Below are positions 1 to 9,715 of a DNA stretch of 64,000 nt, piece by piece. A program made the translations under genes and the position numbers. The stretch lies in the NCBI GenBank assembly GCA_001770415.1, contig MEQX01000016.1:60519-124518 (forward strand), given 5' to 3'. The DNA is from Betaproteobacteria bacterium RIFCSPLOWO2_02_FULL_63_19 (GTDB lineage: Bacteria; Pseudomonadota; Gammaproteobacteria; Burkholderiales; SG8-39). How positions within the stretch are numbered: the first letter of the stretch is position 1; each line of letters begins with the position of its first letter. The notes below the pieces were generated by a model that saw only the letters and a list, made by a program, of their open reading frames with translations, was not told the origin of the DNA and made no database searches.

Positions 1-77
1 CGTTCTTCGTGCTGATCGTCGTGCTCGTATTCCGGCCCTCAGGACTGATGGGTGAACGGGTGGCCGAGAGGGCGTGA
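1..77 (+). CDS. livH: Branched-chain amino acid ABC transporter permease, C-terminal end (LivH-like), partial at window edge
   Basis: Frame from nt 3 reads FFVLIVVLVFRPSGLMGERVAERA* directly upstream of livM; the RPSGLxGER tail is typical of LivH. Confidence 0.7.
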   Translation, partial: FFVLIVVLVFRPSGLMGERVAERA

Positions 78-175
78 GAAACGGATGCACGAATCTGTCG
101 GCGATTCCTCGCCGGTATCGCGGGGCGACACACGACTGAGACCATGCCTGCTGAGGGGCGGAACGAGGTATACGA

Positions 176-1249
176 GTGGCCGACTGGCTCGATAAGGTCA
201 AACGCAATCCCAGCGCAAGATGGATCGGCGTTGCGCTGATCGCAGCCGCGCTTGCTACCCTGCCCATCGTAGCTGGCGAGGTGGGCGGACGCGGATGGGT
301 GCGCATCGTAGATTTCGCGCTGCTATATGTGATGCTCGCGCTCGGCCTGAACATTGTGGTCGGTTTCGCGGGTCTGCTCGACCTTGGCTACATCGCCTTT
401 TACGCAGTCGGCGCTTACACCTACGCTTTGCTGGCCTCGCCGCATTTCGGACTCCATTTGCCCATCTGGCTGGTATTGCCTTTGGGCGCCGGGATGGCCG
501 GGGTGTTCGGCCTGTTGCTGGGCGCACCGACGCTTAAGCTGCGCGGCGATTACCTGGCGATTGTCACGCTGGGTTTCGGCGAGATTATCCGGATCTTTCT
601 AAATAATCTCAACGCGCCAGTCAACATCACCAACGGTCCACAGGGAGTAAACAGGATCGATCCAATTTCGTTCGGCGGTTTCATGCTCGCCAAACCGCTC
701 GACGTTCTCGGATTTAGTGTTCCGTCCGTGCACCTTTACTATTACCTGTTCTTGATGCTCGCACTGCTTGTTATCGTCGTCAGCTTGCGCCTGGAGAATT
801 CACGTATCGGAAGGGCATGGGTGGCGATCCGGGAGGACGAGGTCGCGGCCAAGGCGATGGGGATAAACACCCGCAATATAAAGTTGCTTGCCTTTGCGAT
901 GGGTGCGAGCTTCGGCGGCATTTCAGGGGGCTTGTTTGCCGGGTTTCAGGGCTTTGTCAGCCCGGAGAGCTTCATCCTTATGGAATCGATCGTCGTGCTG
1001 TGCATGGTGGTTCTTGGCGGCATGGGACACATCCCTGGCGTGATACTCGGCGCCGTGCTGCTCGCAGCGATGCCCGAAGTGTTTCGCAACACCATCGTGC
1101 CTGTGCAACGGCAGCTGTTCGGGAAAATTGTGTTCGACCCGGAAGTCGTGCGCATGTTGCTCTACGGCTTCGCGCTGGTGCTGGTGATGTTGTTTCGCCC
1201 GTCCGGCATTTGGCCGTCGACCACACGCAAGCGTGAGCTTGCGTCGTGA
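176..1249 (+). CDS. livM: Branched-chain amino acid ABC transporter permease LivM
   Basis: 357 aa, multi-TM, LGLNIVVGFAGLLDLGYIAFYAVGAY and EDEVAAKAMGINT motifs, FRPSGIW C-terminus. Confidence 0.93.
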   Translation: MADWLDKVKRNPSARWIGVALIAAALATLPIVAGEVGGRGWVRIVDFALLYVMLALGLNIVVGFAGLLDLGYIAFYAVGAYTYALLASPHFGLHLPIWLVLPLGAGMAGVFGLLLGAPTLKLRGDYLAIVTLGFGEIIRIFLNNLNAPVNITNGPQGVNRIDPISFGGFMLAKPLDVLGFSVPSVHLYYYLFLMLALLVIVVSLRLENSRIGRAWVAIREDEVAAKAMGINTRNIKLLAFAMGASFGGISGGLFAGFQGFVSPESFILMESIVVLCMVVLGGMGHIPGVILGAVLLAAMPEVFRNTIVPVQRQLFGKIVFDPEVVRMLLYGFALVLVMLFRPSGIWPSTTRKRELAS

Positions 1250-1338
1250 ACTGGGTCAAGCGTGAGCTTGCGTCGTGAACTGGGTCAAGCGTGAGCTTGC
1301 GTCGTGAACTGGGTCAAGCGTGAGCTTGCGTCGTGAAC
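1229..1338. repeat. Tandem repeat, 29-bp unit x about 3.8, overlapping the livM stop codon
   Basis: aagcgtgagcttgcgtcgtgaactgggtc at 1229-1257, 1258-1286, 1287-1315 and a 23-bp partial copy at 1316-1338, identical by eye. Confidence 0.97.
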
Positions 1339-1361
1339 GTAGCTGCGACGGGGGGCGCGGA

Positions 1362-2132
1362 ATGATTGCACTGCTTGAGGCGCGCGGCGTGGGCAAGCGT
1401 TTTGGCGGCCTGGATGCGCTCTCGCAGGTTTCGTTGTCGATTGTTCGCGGCGAGATATACGGTTTGATCGGCCCAAACGGAGCTGGAAAGACGACGCTTT
1501 TCAACGTGCTCACAGGCTTGTACCGGCCCGATGCGGGCGGGTTCGTGTTCGACGGCGCGCCGCTGCCCAAAAGCGAGCCGCATCGCGTTGCGGCAGCGGG
1601 TATTGCGCGAACGTTCCAGAATATCCGGCTCTTCGCCAACATGAGTGCCCTGGAAAACGTCATGGTGGGGCGCCATGTGCGTACGAAAGCCGGCGTGATA
1701 GGCGCGATGCTCAGGAATGCGGCCACCCGCGCAGAGGAACGGGAGATTCAGGCTCGCGCTACGGATCTGCTCGACTATGTTGGACTCGTGGCGCGAATGA
1801 ACGAGTTGGCCCGGAACCTTTCCTATGGCGATCAGCGGCGCTTGGAGATTGCACGCGCACTTGCCACGGAGCCCAAGCTGCTCGCGTTGGACGAGCCCGT
1901 AGCCGGAATGAACGCGACGGAAACCGCTGCGCTGCGCGCGCTGCTCGAGGCGATCCGGGCCGACGGCATAACCCTTCTGCTGATCGAGCACGACGTAAAA
2001 CTGGTGATGGGGTTGTGCGATCGCGTCGCCGTTCTCGATTATGGAACGAAGATCGCCGAGGGCGCCCCGGCCGAGGTGCAGCGCGACCCAAAAGTCATCG
2101 AAGCCTACCTGGGTAGCGCGCTACATGCTTGA
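1362..2132 (+). CDS. livG: Branched-chain amino acid ABC transporter ATP-binding protein LivG
   Basis: Walker A GPNGAGKTT, LSYGDQRRLEIARAL signature, ALDEPVAGMN; ATG at 1362 preferred over the upstream GTG inside the repeat. Confidence 0.93.
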   Translation: MIALLEARGVGKRFGGLDALSQVSLSIVRGEIYGLIGPNGAGKTTLFNVLTGLYRPDAGGFVFDGAPLPKSEPHRVAAAGIARTFQNIRLFANMSALENVMVGRHVRTKAGVIGAMLRNAATRAEEREIQARATDLLDYVGLVARMNELARNLSYGDQRRLEIARALATEPKLLALDEPVAGMNATETAALRALLEAIRADGITLLLIEHDVKLVMGLCDRVAVLDYGTKIAEGAPAEVQRDPKVIEAYLGSALHA

Positions 2133-2826
2133 GGTGCGTGGTCTCCATGTTCACTACGGCGGCATTGCGGCCGTAAAGGGGGTCGATTTGGAGGTGGCCT
2201 CGGGGGAACTCGTCTGCCTTATCGGAGCCAACGGCGCTGGCAAGACGACAACGCTCGGGGCAATCGCGGCATTGGTGTCTCCGTCTGCAGGCGAGATAAC
2301 GCTGGGAGGCGAGCGCACGGCCGGGCTGGCGTCTTTCCAATTGGTGCGCCGCGGTCTGGCGCTGGTGCCCGAGGGGCGAGGAGTGTTCGGAAGGCTTAAC
2401 GTGCGCGAGAACCTCGAGATGGGCGCCTATCATCGCAGCGACCGGGAGATCGGGCATGATTTGGAAAAGGTCTTCGCACTGATGCCTCGGCTGCAGGAGA
2501 GGTGTTACCAGACCGGAGGCACGCTCTCCGGAGGCGAACAGCAGATGCTGGCGATAGGACGCGCTCTGATGAGCCGCCCGAAGCTGCTGCTCCTGGACGA
2601 GCCGAGCATGGGACTTGCACCGCTGATGGTGCAGAAAGTGTTCGAGACCATCCAGGCAGTCGCGCGCGACGGGGTAACGATACTGCTCGTGGAACAGAAC
2701 GCCAGACTTGCGCTAGAGCTGGCCGGACGGGGCTACGTAATGGAAGGCGGCTGCATCACGCTCGCGGGCCAATCGGCGGCGCTGCTCGCCGACAGCCGGG
2801 TACGCGAAGCTTATCTCGGGGAATAG
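2125..2826 (+). CDS. livF: Branched-chain amino acid ABC transporter ATP-binding protein LivF
   Basis: MLEVRGLHVHYGGIAAVKGVDLEV; GANGAGKTT; LSGGEQQMLAIGRALM; LLDEPSMGLAP; overlaps the livG end by 8 nt. Confidence 0.93.
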   Translation: MLEVRGLHVHYGGIAAVKGVDLEVASGELVCLIGANGAGKTTTLGAIAALVSPSAGEITLGGERTAGLASFQLVRRGLALVPEGRGVFGRLNVRENLEMGAYHRSDREIGHDLEKVFALMPRLQERCYQTGGTLSGGEQQMLAIGRALMSRPKLLLLDEPSMGLAPLMVQKVFETIQAVARDGVTILLVEQNARLALELAGRGYVMEGGCITLAGQSAALLADSRVREAYLGE

Positions 2827-2912
2827 TCCGCGTACCACTTGGCGGCGGGGCCGAAGAACCTGCTGCCCAATTCGATCACAACGGGCGCATGTGGAGCGGG
2901 ACAGCGATATCC

Positions 2913-3770
2913 TTATCCCGAACCCGGTGTCCGGCGACCCACTTGCTCCGTGGCGATAAGTTTGCGGATCTGGACGAGCTTCGCCTTGAGCCGCTTCTCG
3001 TTTTCCCGACCCACGCGCAGCAGGATCTTCTGCCCGCTCGCCAGACGTTCCAGGGCGGGGTCCGAAAAGCGATAGAGCAGCCAGGGTCGCGACGGTTTGA
3101 TCGGTCCCTGAACTTCCGGAAGTTCGACTTTAAGAGGAGTTGACGGTATGGGCGTTTCGAGCAGCAAATCGATCACTTCGACCAGGCGGTCATTGAAGTG
3201 TTTTCCAGGATAGCCGAGGGTCTCGTAGGCGCGCTGGAACAGCGGGTAGAGCAGCTTGTACAGCGCAACAGCGCGAGCGGTGTCCACCGATTCGGCCAGG
3301 GCGACGAACGGCCGGTAGCGGGCCGCGTTCTTAGAGCTGATGATACGCTCGTTCCCGGCGGTCTCGACGTTGAAGCGTCCGGGGGTCGGGTGAATCGGCC
3401 ACATCCTCGGTGGTGCGAGCGAGCGGGCCAGATTGTCAACGGTGGCAACCACGCTGCGCACGAAATTCTCGATCCGGACGTGGGTCTTAACTCTCTTCGC
3501 GCCGAGCAGCCCCGTGATCTGCTCTTTGACAAAAGCATCGGCACGCTCGATCGGAGGCAATGGCGTCGCGCTTGGCGCCTCGTCAATCGGATGGCGGATC
3601 GCAGGCTCAGCCGGCGCCGGCGCGGGCGGCGCAACGATCGGGGCGGCTGAAACGACCGGTGCCGGCGGTGGCGGTTGTTGCGGCGCCTGTCGCAGCCAAA
3701 AATAAGCGCCGATCGCGATCAAAATCAGGACCGACCCCAGCCCAACCCATAGTTGTTTGTTCATCGCCAC
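2913..3770 (-). CDS. DUF3014 domain-containing protein, single N-terminal TM anchor
   Basis: MNKQLWVGLGSVLILIAIGAYFWLRQ anchor, Pro/Ala linker, then a DUF3014-like region (FVKEQITGLLG...IENFVRSVVATVDNLARS...P). Confidence 0.8.
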   Translation of the reverse strand: MAMNKQLWVGLGSVLILIAIGAYFWLRQAPQQPPPPAPVVSAAPIVAPPAPAPAEPAIRHPIDEAPSATPLPPIERADAFVKEQITGLLGAKRVKTHVRIENFVRSVVATVDNLARSLAPPRMWPIHPTPGRFNVETAGNERIISSKNAARYRPFVALAESVDTARAVALYKLLYPLFQRAYETLGYPGKHFNDRLVEVIDLLLETPIPSTPLKVELPEVQGPIKPSRPWLLYRFSDPALERLASGQKILLRVGRENEKRLKAKLVQIRKLIATEQVGRRTPGSG

Positions 3771-3910
3771 CTCGTCTTGGAGTAATGGGGTGTGCAGCGG
3801 CTGACCCGCATATTACGCCCATCAGATGCGGACGGTAAATTCGACGCAGCGCTGCGCAGTGATACTGACGGCCGCCGGATACGTCTTCGGCATGGTCCGG
3901 GGGCGGGGCC

Positions 3911-4936
3911 TTATGCCGGGCGATCCGCTGCGGTGGTGAACGAATCCGCGTAGAACTCGTTTTCCGGCAGCGCACAGTGGGTTGTGAAATCAAGCCGTGC
4001 CGCATCGACCATCACCGGCACGCCGCAGGCGTAGACCTGGTAAGCGGAAAGTTCGGGGAAATCCTCCATTACCGCACGGTGAACGAAACCGGAGCGCCCG
4101 GTCCAGTTGTCCTCCGGGAGCGCGTCCGAGATGACGGGAACGAACTTAAAAACGGCGTGATCGGCTGCCCACCTGACCGGCAGGTCACGCATGTACAGGT
4201 CACTTGGCCGGCGGCCGCCCCAGTACAGCGTCATCGGACGTGCAATTCCCTTCGCCAGGGCGTTCTCAATGATTGCTTTGATGGGAGCAAAGCCGGTGCC
4301 GCTTGCCACGAATATGATGGGCTTGGTGCTATCTTCCCGCAAGAAGAACGTCCCGAACGGCGCCTGGAAGCGCAAAATTTCGCGCTCCTTCATCCTGTTG
4401 AACACGTGGTCGGTAAACGCACCGCCCGCCACGTGGCGAATGTGCAACTGCAGCAATTCATCGTCGTGCGGTGCGTTGGCCATGGAAAAGCTGCGCCGCG
4501 TGCCGTCCTTGAGCATGATGTCCAAATACTGTCCGGCGAGGAACTGCAGCCTTTCGTTTGTCGGCAGCTTCAGGCAAAGGATAACCACGTCGTCGGTCGG
4601 CCGCTCTATCCTTTGCACTCGGCAGGGAAACGTTCGAATCTGGATGTCGCCCGCTTTGCGCACCTCGCGGGCTTCGATCACGACGTCGCTCAACGGGCGC
4701 GCCTGACAGAACAGAGTCATCCCTGATTCGCGATCGGCATCGCTGAGGGCCCTGCTTGCATATTTGCCGTAGTCGACGCTGCCTTCGATAAGCTTGCCCT
4801 TGCAACTGCCGCAGGCGCCATCTCGGCATCCATAGGGCAGAACGAGGCCTTCCCTCATCGCGGCCTGCAATATCGACTCGCCGGAATTGGCGGTGATCTT
4901 GTGGCCGGAATTTCGAATCGTGATCTGATGGGTCAT
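3911..4936 (-). CDS. 2Fe-2S ferredoxin/FAD/NAD(P)H reductase (CDP-6-deoxy-delta-3,4-glucoseen reductase-like)
   Basis: N-terminal plant-type ferredoxin motif YGCRDGACGSCKGKL, flavin motif RSFSMAN, NAD motif FVASGTGFAPIKAI. Confidence 0.85.
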   Translation of the reverse strand: MTHQITIRNSGHKITANSGESILQAAMREGLVLPYGCRDGACGSCKGKLIEGSVDYGKYASRALSDADRESGMTLFCQARPLSDVVIEAREVRKAGDIQIRTFPCRVQRIERPTDDVVILCLKLPTNERLQFLAGQYLDIMLKDGTRRSFSMANAPHDDELLQLHIRHVAGGAFTDHVFNRMKEREILRFQAPFGTFFLREDSTKPIIFVASGTGFAPIKAIIENALAKGIARPMTLYWGGRRPSDLYMRDLPVRWAADHAVFKFVPVISDALPEDNWTGRSGFVHRAVMEDFPELSAYQVYACGVPVMVDAARLDFTTHCALPENEFYADSFTTAADRPA

Positions 4937-4960
4937 GGGGCAGCAGGGTAAAATTCGCGC

Positions 4961-5866
4961 ATGGCACAAGGACGTCTACTGGTCATAGGCTGCGGCAATG
5001 TGGCCCGGCGCGCGTTGCCTCAATGGCTGCAGCACTATGATGTTACCGCGCTCGTTCGTGGACCCGACCCGGCGCTTGCCGCGGCCGGAGTTCACCTGAC
5101 CACTGGCGACCTCGACAAGCCGCAAACGCTGTTACCGCTCGCCGGCAACGCGGACCTGGTGGTGCACGCCGCCCCACCCGCGGAATCCGGCACGAAGGAT
5201 GTTCGTACCCGCAATTTTCTCGCTGCGCTTGATGGACGTTCCGGCCCATCGCGGGCAAAGCGTAAAAGCGGCGCAATGTTACCACAGCGGGTGGTGTACA
5301 TCAGCACCAGCGGCGTCTATGGAGACTGTGGCGGTGATTACGTGGACGAGTCGCGTTCGCGCAACGCCCTCACCGATCGTGCGCGTCGCCGAGTCGATGC
5401 GGAAATACGGATTTCACGCTGGTGCGGCGAACGCGGTATCGCGCTGGTAATCTTGCGCGTGCCGGGTATTTACGCTTCCGACCGCCTGCCGCTGGCGCAG
5501 CTCGAACGGGGCACACCGGTGCTTACGGACGAGGACGATGTCTACACGAATCACATCCACGCCGATGACCTGGCTGCAATACTTACGCTCGCTCTTTCTC
5601 GCGGAGAAGGTGTCTACAACGCAAACGATGACAGCGAAATGAAAATGGGAACCTATTTCGATCTTGTTGCGGATCGCATGGACCTGCCGCGGCCGCCGCG
5701 TGTGTCCCGGGCCAGCGCACCTGGAAGGATCTCTCCGCTGATGCTTTCCTTCATGAGCGAGTCCCGCCGCCTCGTCAACCGTCGCATCAAATGCGATCTT
5801 GGTATTCGCTTGCGTTACCCGACCGTGTACGAGGGTCTGCCGCAGGCGACGCATCACGGCCACTGA
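4961..5866 (+). CDS. NAD-dependent epimerase/dehydratase family (YeeZ-like SDR)
   Basis: Rossmann start LLVIGCGNVARRALPQWL, YISTSGVYGD, RVPGIYASDRLPL. Confidence 0.8.
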   Translation: MAQGRLLVIGCGNVARRALPQWLQHYDVTALVRGPDPALAAAGVHLTTGDLDKPQTLLPLAGNADLVVHAAPPAESGTKDVRTRNFLAALDGRSGPSRAKRKSGAMLPQRVVYISTSGVYGDCGGDYVDESRSRNALTDRARRRVDAEIRISRWCGERGIALVILRVPGIYASDRLPLAQLERGTPVLTDEDDVYTNHIHADDLAAILTLALSRGEGVYNANDDSEMKMGTYFDLVADRMDLPRPPRVSRASAPGRISPLMLSFMSESRRLVNRRIKCDLGIRLRYPTVYEGLPQATHHGH

Positions 5867-5917
5867 GCCGCGAAACGGCCACCTTCGCCATCGGTTCAGA
5901 TAGATTCCGACCGCGAC

Positions 5918-6253
5918 ATGGAAACGCTGCTGGTGCTCACCAATCTTCCGGACCTCGCGAGTGCGCGGCGGCTGGCGCAGTCACTGGTTGAGGCGCGAGT
6001 CGCCGCGTGCATCAACATCCTTGCGCCTTGCGAATCGGTATTCAAGTGGGACGGGAAACTTGAAACCGGGCAGGAATATCCGATGCTGATCAAGACCACG
6101 CGTGAGAGCTACGCGCCCCTCGAGGCGGCAATCCGTGCGAGTCATCCGTATGAACTTCCCGAAATCATTGCTGTCCCAGTCGTGGCAGGTCTCTCGGACT
6201 ACCTCGACTGGGTCGCCAGCGAAACGAGTCCGCTCGATCAAACGGGCCAATAG
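5918..6253 (+). CDS. cutA: Divalent cation tolerance protein CutA1
   Basis: 111 aa, ACINILAPCESVFKWDGKLETGQEYPMLIKT...YELPEIIAVPV; followed by dsbD. Confidence 0.93.
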   Translation: METLLVLTNLPDLASARRLAQSLVEARVAACINILAPCESVFKWDGKLETGQEYPMLIKTTRESYAPLEAAIRASHPYELPEIIAVPVVAGLSDYLDWVASETSPLDQTGQ

Positions 6254-6353
6254 GCACCGATGAACCCAGTACCCGCGGATTGGACGACGAATTCGAGGTT
6301 CTTGATCACATGCCAAATTGAGGCAACTCATTTTGGCCGGGCTTAGACCGTCC

Positions 6354-8186
6354 ATGCGCCAATTCGCTCGGCTGTTCTTCCTTCTTTGGCTGTTGTGTGC
6401 CGCGCCCGCGATGCGGGCGGCGGGAACGGACGACCTACTGCCGCCGGATAAGGCGTTTCGGTTTTCCGCCCGCGCGTTGAATGCCAGCACGATCGGGGTG
6501 AGCTACAAGATCGCCGACGGCTATTACTTGTATCGGGAACGGTTCCGTTTTGCCACGGAACCGGCCGGCGTGAAACTGGGCGCCGCGCAGTTTCCGCGCG
6601 GGGAGATTCACAACGATCCGTTCTTCGGTCGCGTGGAAACCTACCGCAGGGATCTGCGCTTTGTGCTGCCGATAGAAGGTGCCGGCGGCCCGGATCGCTT
6701 CCGGCTTAAAGTGACATCGCAGGGCTGTGCCGATTCGGGAGTGTGTTACGTCCCGCATGACCAGTACGCCGAGATTCGGCTCACCGCGGCGAGTTCGGAC
6801 TCCCCTGTATCTTCGGGGGTGTTATTCAGCGCCCCGCCGCCGCGGTTCCTGAGCAGTGCGGCGCCGGCGCCGCGCCTGTTGACATCAGCGAGCGATACCG
6901 ACGTTGCCGCCGTGTTCCAATCCGGGGCCGCCTGGTTCGTGCTTGCGAGCTTTTTCGGCGTCGGGCTGTTACTCGCGTTTACTCCCTGCATGCTACCGAT
7001 GATCCCGATCCTTTCGGGCATTATCGTCGGCGAGGGCCGCGGAATGAACAAACTGCGTGCACTCATCCTGTCGCTCTCTTACGTGGCGGGTATGTCGGTG
7101 ACCTATGCCGTGGCCGGGATAGCGGCGGCTTATTCCGGTTCGCTGCTCGTCTCGGCGTTGCAGAACCCTTGGGTGCTGAGTGCGTTCGCACTCGCTTTCG
7201 TTTGGCTGGCGCTGTCGATGTTCGGTTTTCACGACATCCAGCTTCCCGGGTTCATGCACCAGCATCTTTCGGCGGCACATCACAGGCTTGAGGGGGGACG
7301 GCTAGCCTCAGTCGCGTTGATGGGCGTGCTATCCGCGATTATCGTGAGTCCGTGCGTTGCCGCACCGCTTGCCGGTGCATTGCTGTACATCAGCCAGACC
7401 CGAGACGTGCTAATGGGCGGAGCTGCGCTGTTCGTGATGGCGCTGGGCATGGGTGTGCCGCTGGTGGCGGTGGGCGTATCCGAGGGTGCGTTGCTGCCGA
7501 AGGCCGGGCCGTGGATGAAGACCGTGAAGAAGTTTTTCGGCACGTTGTTATTGGGTGTCGCGCTCTGGATCGTGTCGCCGGTGATTCCCGTGATCGTGCA
7601 GACGCTCGGCTGGGCCGCGTTGCTCATTGTTTCGGCGATGTTCTTGCGTGCCATCGATCCTCTGCCCGCTGAGGCCTCCGGCTATGCGCGCTTATGGAAA
7701 GGTGTGGGGCTGATCGCTCTGGTGGCGGGTGTGGCGCTACTGATTGGGGCGTTGTCGGGTGCGCGCGACCCGCTGCAGCCGCTGGCCGGGCTGCGAGCGG
7801 CGGCAGGCGGTGGAGGTCAGACGGCCCCGGTGCGCTTCGAGCGCGTCAACAGCCTTGCCGAACTGGACACCAGGCTCGAGGCAACCGTAACGCCGGTGAT
7901 GCTCGATTTTTACGCCGACTGGTGCGTGAGCTGCAAGGAAATGGAGCGCTACACCTTCAGCGACCCCCAGGTGCAGGCCAAGCTTGCCGGGATGTTGCTG
8001 CTGCAGGCCGACGTGACCGCCAACAGCGCCGAGCACAAGGCGCTGCTCAGACGCTTCCGGCTGTTCGGGCCGCCCGGGATTATCTTCTTCGACAGGAACG
8101 GTCGCGAGATCGAGCAACTGCGCGTGATCGGCTACCAGCCGGCCGCAAGCTTCCTCAAAACGCTCGAGCGCGTCGAGAGCTTCTGA
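6354..8186 (+). CDS. dsbD: Thiol:disulfide interchange protein DsbD (alternative start 6318)
   Basis: N-terminal DsbD domain, TM domain with FTPCMLPMIPILSGII, C-terminal thioredoxin domain FYADWCVSCKEME. Confidence 0.92.
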   Translation: MRQFARLFFLLWLLCAAPAMRAAGTDDLLPPDKAFRFSARALNASTIGVSYKIADGYYLYRERFRFATEPAGVKLGAAQFPRGEIHNDPFFGRVETYRRDLRFVLPIEGAGGPDRFRLKVTSQGCADSGVCYVPHDQYAEIRLTAASSDSPVSSGVLFSAPPPRFLSSAAPAPRLLTSASDTDVAAVFQSGAAWFVLASFFGVGLLLAFTPCMLPMIPILSGIIVGEGRGMNKLRALILSLSYVAGMSVTYAVAGIAAAYSGSLLVSALQNPWVLSAFALAFVWLALSMFGFHDIQLPGFMHQHLSAAHHRLEGGRLASVALMGVLSAIIVSPCVAAPLAGALLYISQTRDVLMGGAALFVMALGMGVPLVAVGVSEGALLPKAGPWMKTVKKFFGTLLLGVALWIVSPVIPVIVQTLGWAALLIVSAMFLRAIDPLPAEASGYARLWKGVGLIALVAGVALLIGALSGARDPLQPLAGLRAAAGGGGQTAPVRFERVNSLAELDTRLEATVTPVMLDFYADWCVSCKEMERYTFSDPQVQAKLAGMLLLQADVTANSAEHKALLRRFRLFGPPGIIFFDRNGREIEQLRVIGYQPAASFLKTLERVESF

Positions 8187-8242
8187 TTCTTTACTGTACA
8201 AATGGGCAACGTTTCCTATTCTGATAGTTTAGGGCGCAACGC

Positions 8243-9715
8243 TTGAACGTACTCCTGGTTTACCCCCCTTCTCCAGATACCTTCTGGAGCTTTAGGCATG
8301 TCCTGAAGCTGGTCTCGAAGAAGGCGGCATTTCCGCCGCTGGGCCTGCTCACGGTCGCGGCCATGCTGCCGCGCTCTTGGAATCTGAGGCTCGCCGATCT
8401 CAACATCGCGCCGCTCAGCGACCACGCGCTCGCTTGGGCCGATTACGTCTTTTTGAGCGGGATGATCGTGCACAAGGGCTCCGCACACGAAATTGCCGCG
8501 CGCTGCGCCGCGCTCGGCAAGCCCGTGCTCGCCGGGGGCCCGCTTTTCACTACGGGGCACGCGGATTTCCCGGAAATCCCGCATTTCGCGCTCGGCGAAG
8601 TCGAAGACCTGATCGAAGACGTGGTGCAGGACATGGAGCGCGGCTCGTTGCGGCCCACGTACCGCTCGGGCACCTGGCCCGACCTGCGCAAGGTGCCGGT
8701 GCCACGCTGGGACCTGATCGATTTGCGCGATTACGTCACCATGCCGGTCCAGTTTTCCCGCGGCTGCCCGTTCAACTGCGAGTTCTGCGACATCGTGGTC
8801 ATGAACGGGCGCGTTCCCCGCACCAAGGAGCCCGTCCAGGTGGTGCGCGAGCTGGAGGCCCTGCGCCTTGCCGGCTGGAAGGATATGGTCTTCATCGTCG
8901 ATGACAACTTCATCGGCAACCGCAGACGCACCAGGGAATTGCTCGGCGAACTCATTGCATGGCGCGGGCGAGTGAAGCCGATGATCGGCTTCCTGACCGA
9001 AGCGTCGGTGAACCTGGCGGATGAGGCCGAACTGTGCGAGCTGATGGTGAAGGCGGGGTTCAAGAAGGTGTTCCTCGGCATCGAAACCCCCTCGGCTGAA
9101 GGCCTCGAGGAGTGCGGAAAGCAGCAGAACCGAAGACGCGATCTGGGCGACTCGGTGCGTATGCTGCAGCGCGCCGGGCTGGAAGTGATGGGCGGGTTCA
9201 TCATCGGCTTTGACAGCGACCCGCAGGACATATTCAAGCGGCAGTTCGAGTTCATCCAGCAGTCGGGTGTCGTGACGGCCATGGTCGGCCTGCTCACGGC
9301 GCTGCCGCAGACCGAGCTGTACCGGCGTCTGGTGCACGAGGGCCGTATCCTCGCGGAGACCTGCGGCAACAATACCGACGCGGCGATCAATTTCGTCACA
9401 AGGCTCGACCGCGAGTTCCTGATTTCGGGATACGGCGAGTTGATGCGCAAGCTCTACGAGCCGACGCACTATTACCGGCGCATTCGCGTTTTCCTGCGCA
9501 CCTATCGGCGGCGCGGACCGTCGCTGCGGCTGTCGGGGGCGGAATTGAAGGCGTTCCTGAAATCGCTCTGGGTGCTCGGCGTCTGGCAGACTGGGCGGCG
9601 CGCGTACTGGGGGCTGTTCTGGTCGACGCTGGTCGCCAGCCCCGGTAAATTTCACATGGCGATGGAACTCTCCATCCTGGGCTACCACTTCCGACGCATC
9701 GCCGGCCGTCTCTGA
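8243..9715 (+). CDS. B12-binding domain-containing radical SAM protein (DUF4070-type C-terminus)
   Basis: N-terminal MNVLLVYPPSP...PPLGLLTVAAML; radical SAM CxxxCxxC in SRGCPFNCEFCDI. Confidence 0.88.
   Translation: MNVLLVYPPSPDTFWSFRHVLKLVSKKAAFPPLGLLTVAAMLPRSWNLRLADLNIAPLSDHALAWADYVFLSGMIVHKGSAHEIAARCAALGKPVLAGGPLFTTGHADFPEIPHFALGEVEDLIEDVVQDMERGSLRPTYRSGTWPDLRKVPVPRWDLIDLRDYVTMPVQFSRGCPFNCEFCDIVVMNGRVPRTKEPVQVVRELEALRLAGWKDMVFIVDDNFIGNRRRTRELLGELIAWRGRVKPMIGFLTEASVNLADEAELCELMVKAGFKKVFLGIETPSAEGLEECGKQQNRRRDLGDSVRMLQRAGLEVMGGFIIGFDSDPQDIFKRQFEFIQQSGVVTAMVGLLTALPQTELYRRLVHEGRILAETCGNNTDAAINFVTRLDREFLISGYGELMRKLYEPTHYYRRIRVFLRTYRRRGPSLRLSGAELKAFLKSLWVLGVWQTGRRAYWGLFWSTLVASPGKFHMAMELSILGYHFRRIAGRL

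Noticed and set aside
1229-1338. Possible CRISPR array
   Set aside because: Repeats are directly contiguous with no spacers, only about 3.8 copies, and derived from livM coding sequence
8216-9688. 490-aa minus-strand ORF with the same length as the radical SAM gene opposite
   Set aside because: Shadow ORF of the radical SAM CDS; low-complexity Arg/His/Gln-rich translation with no domain. Equal length is coincidence of GC-rich codon usage
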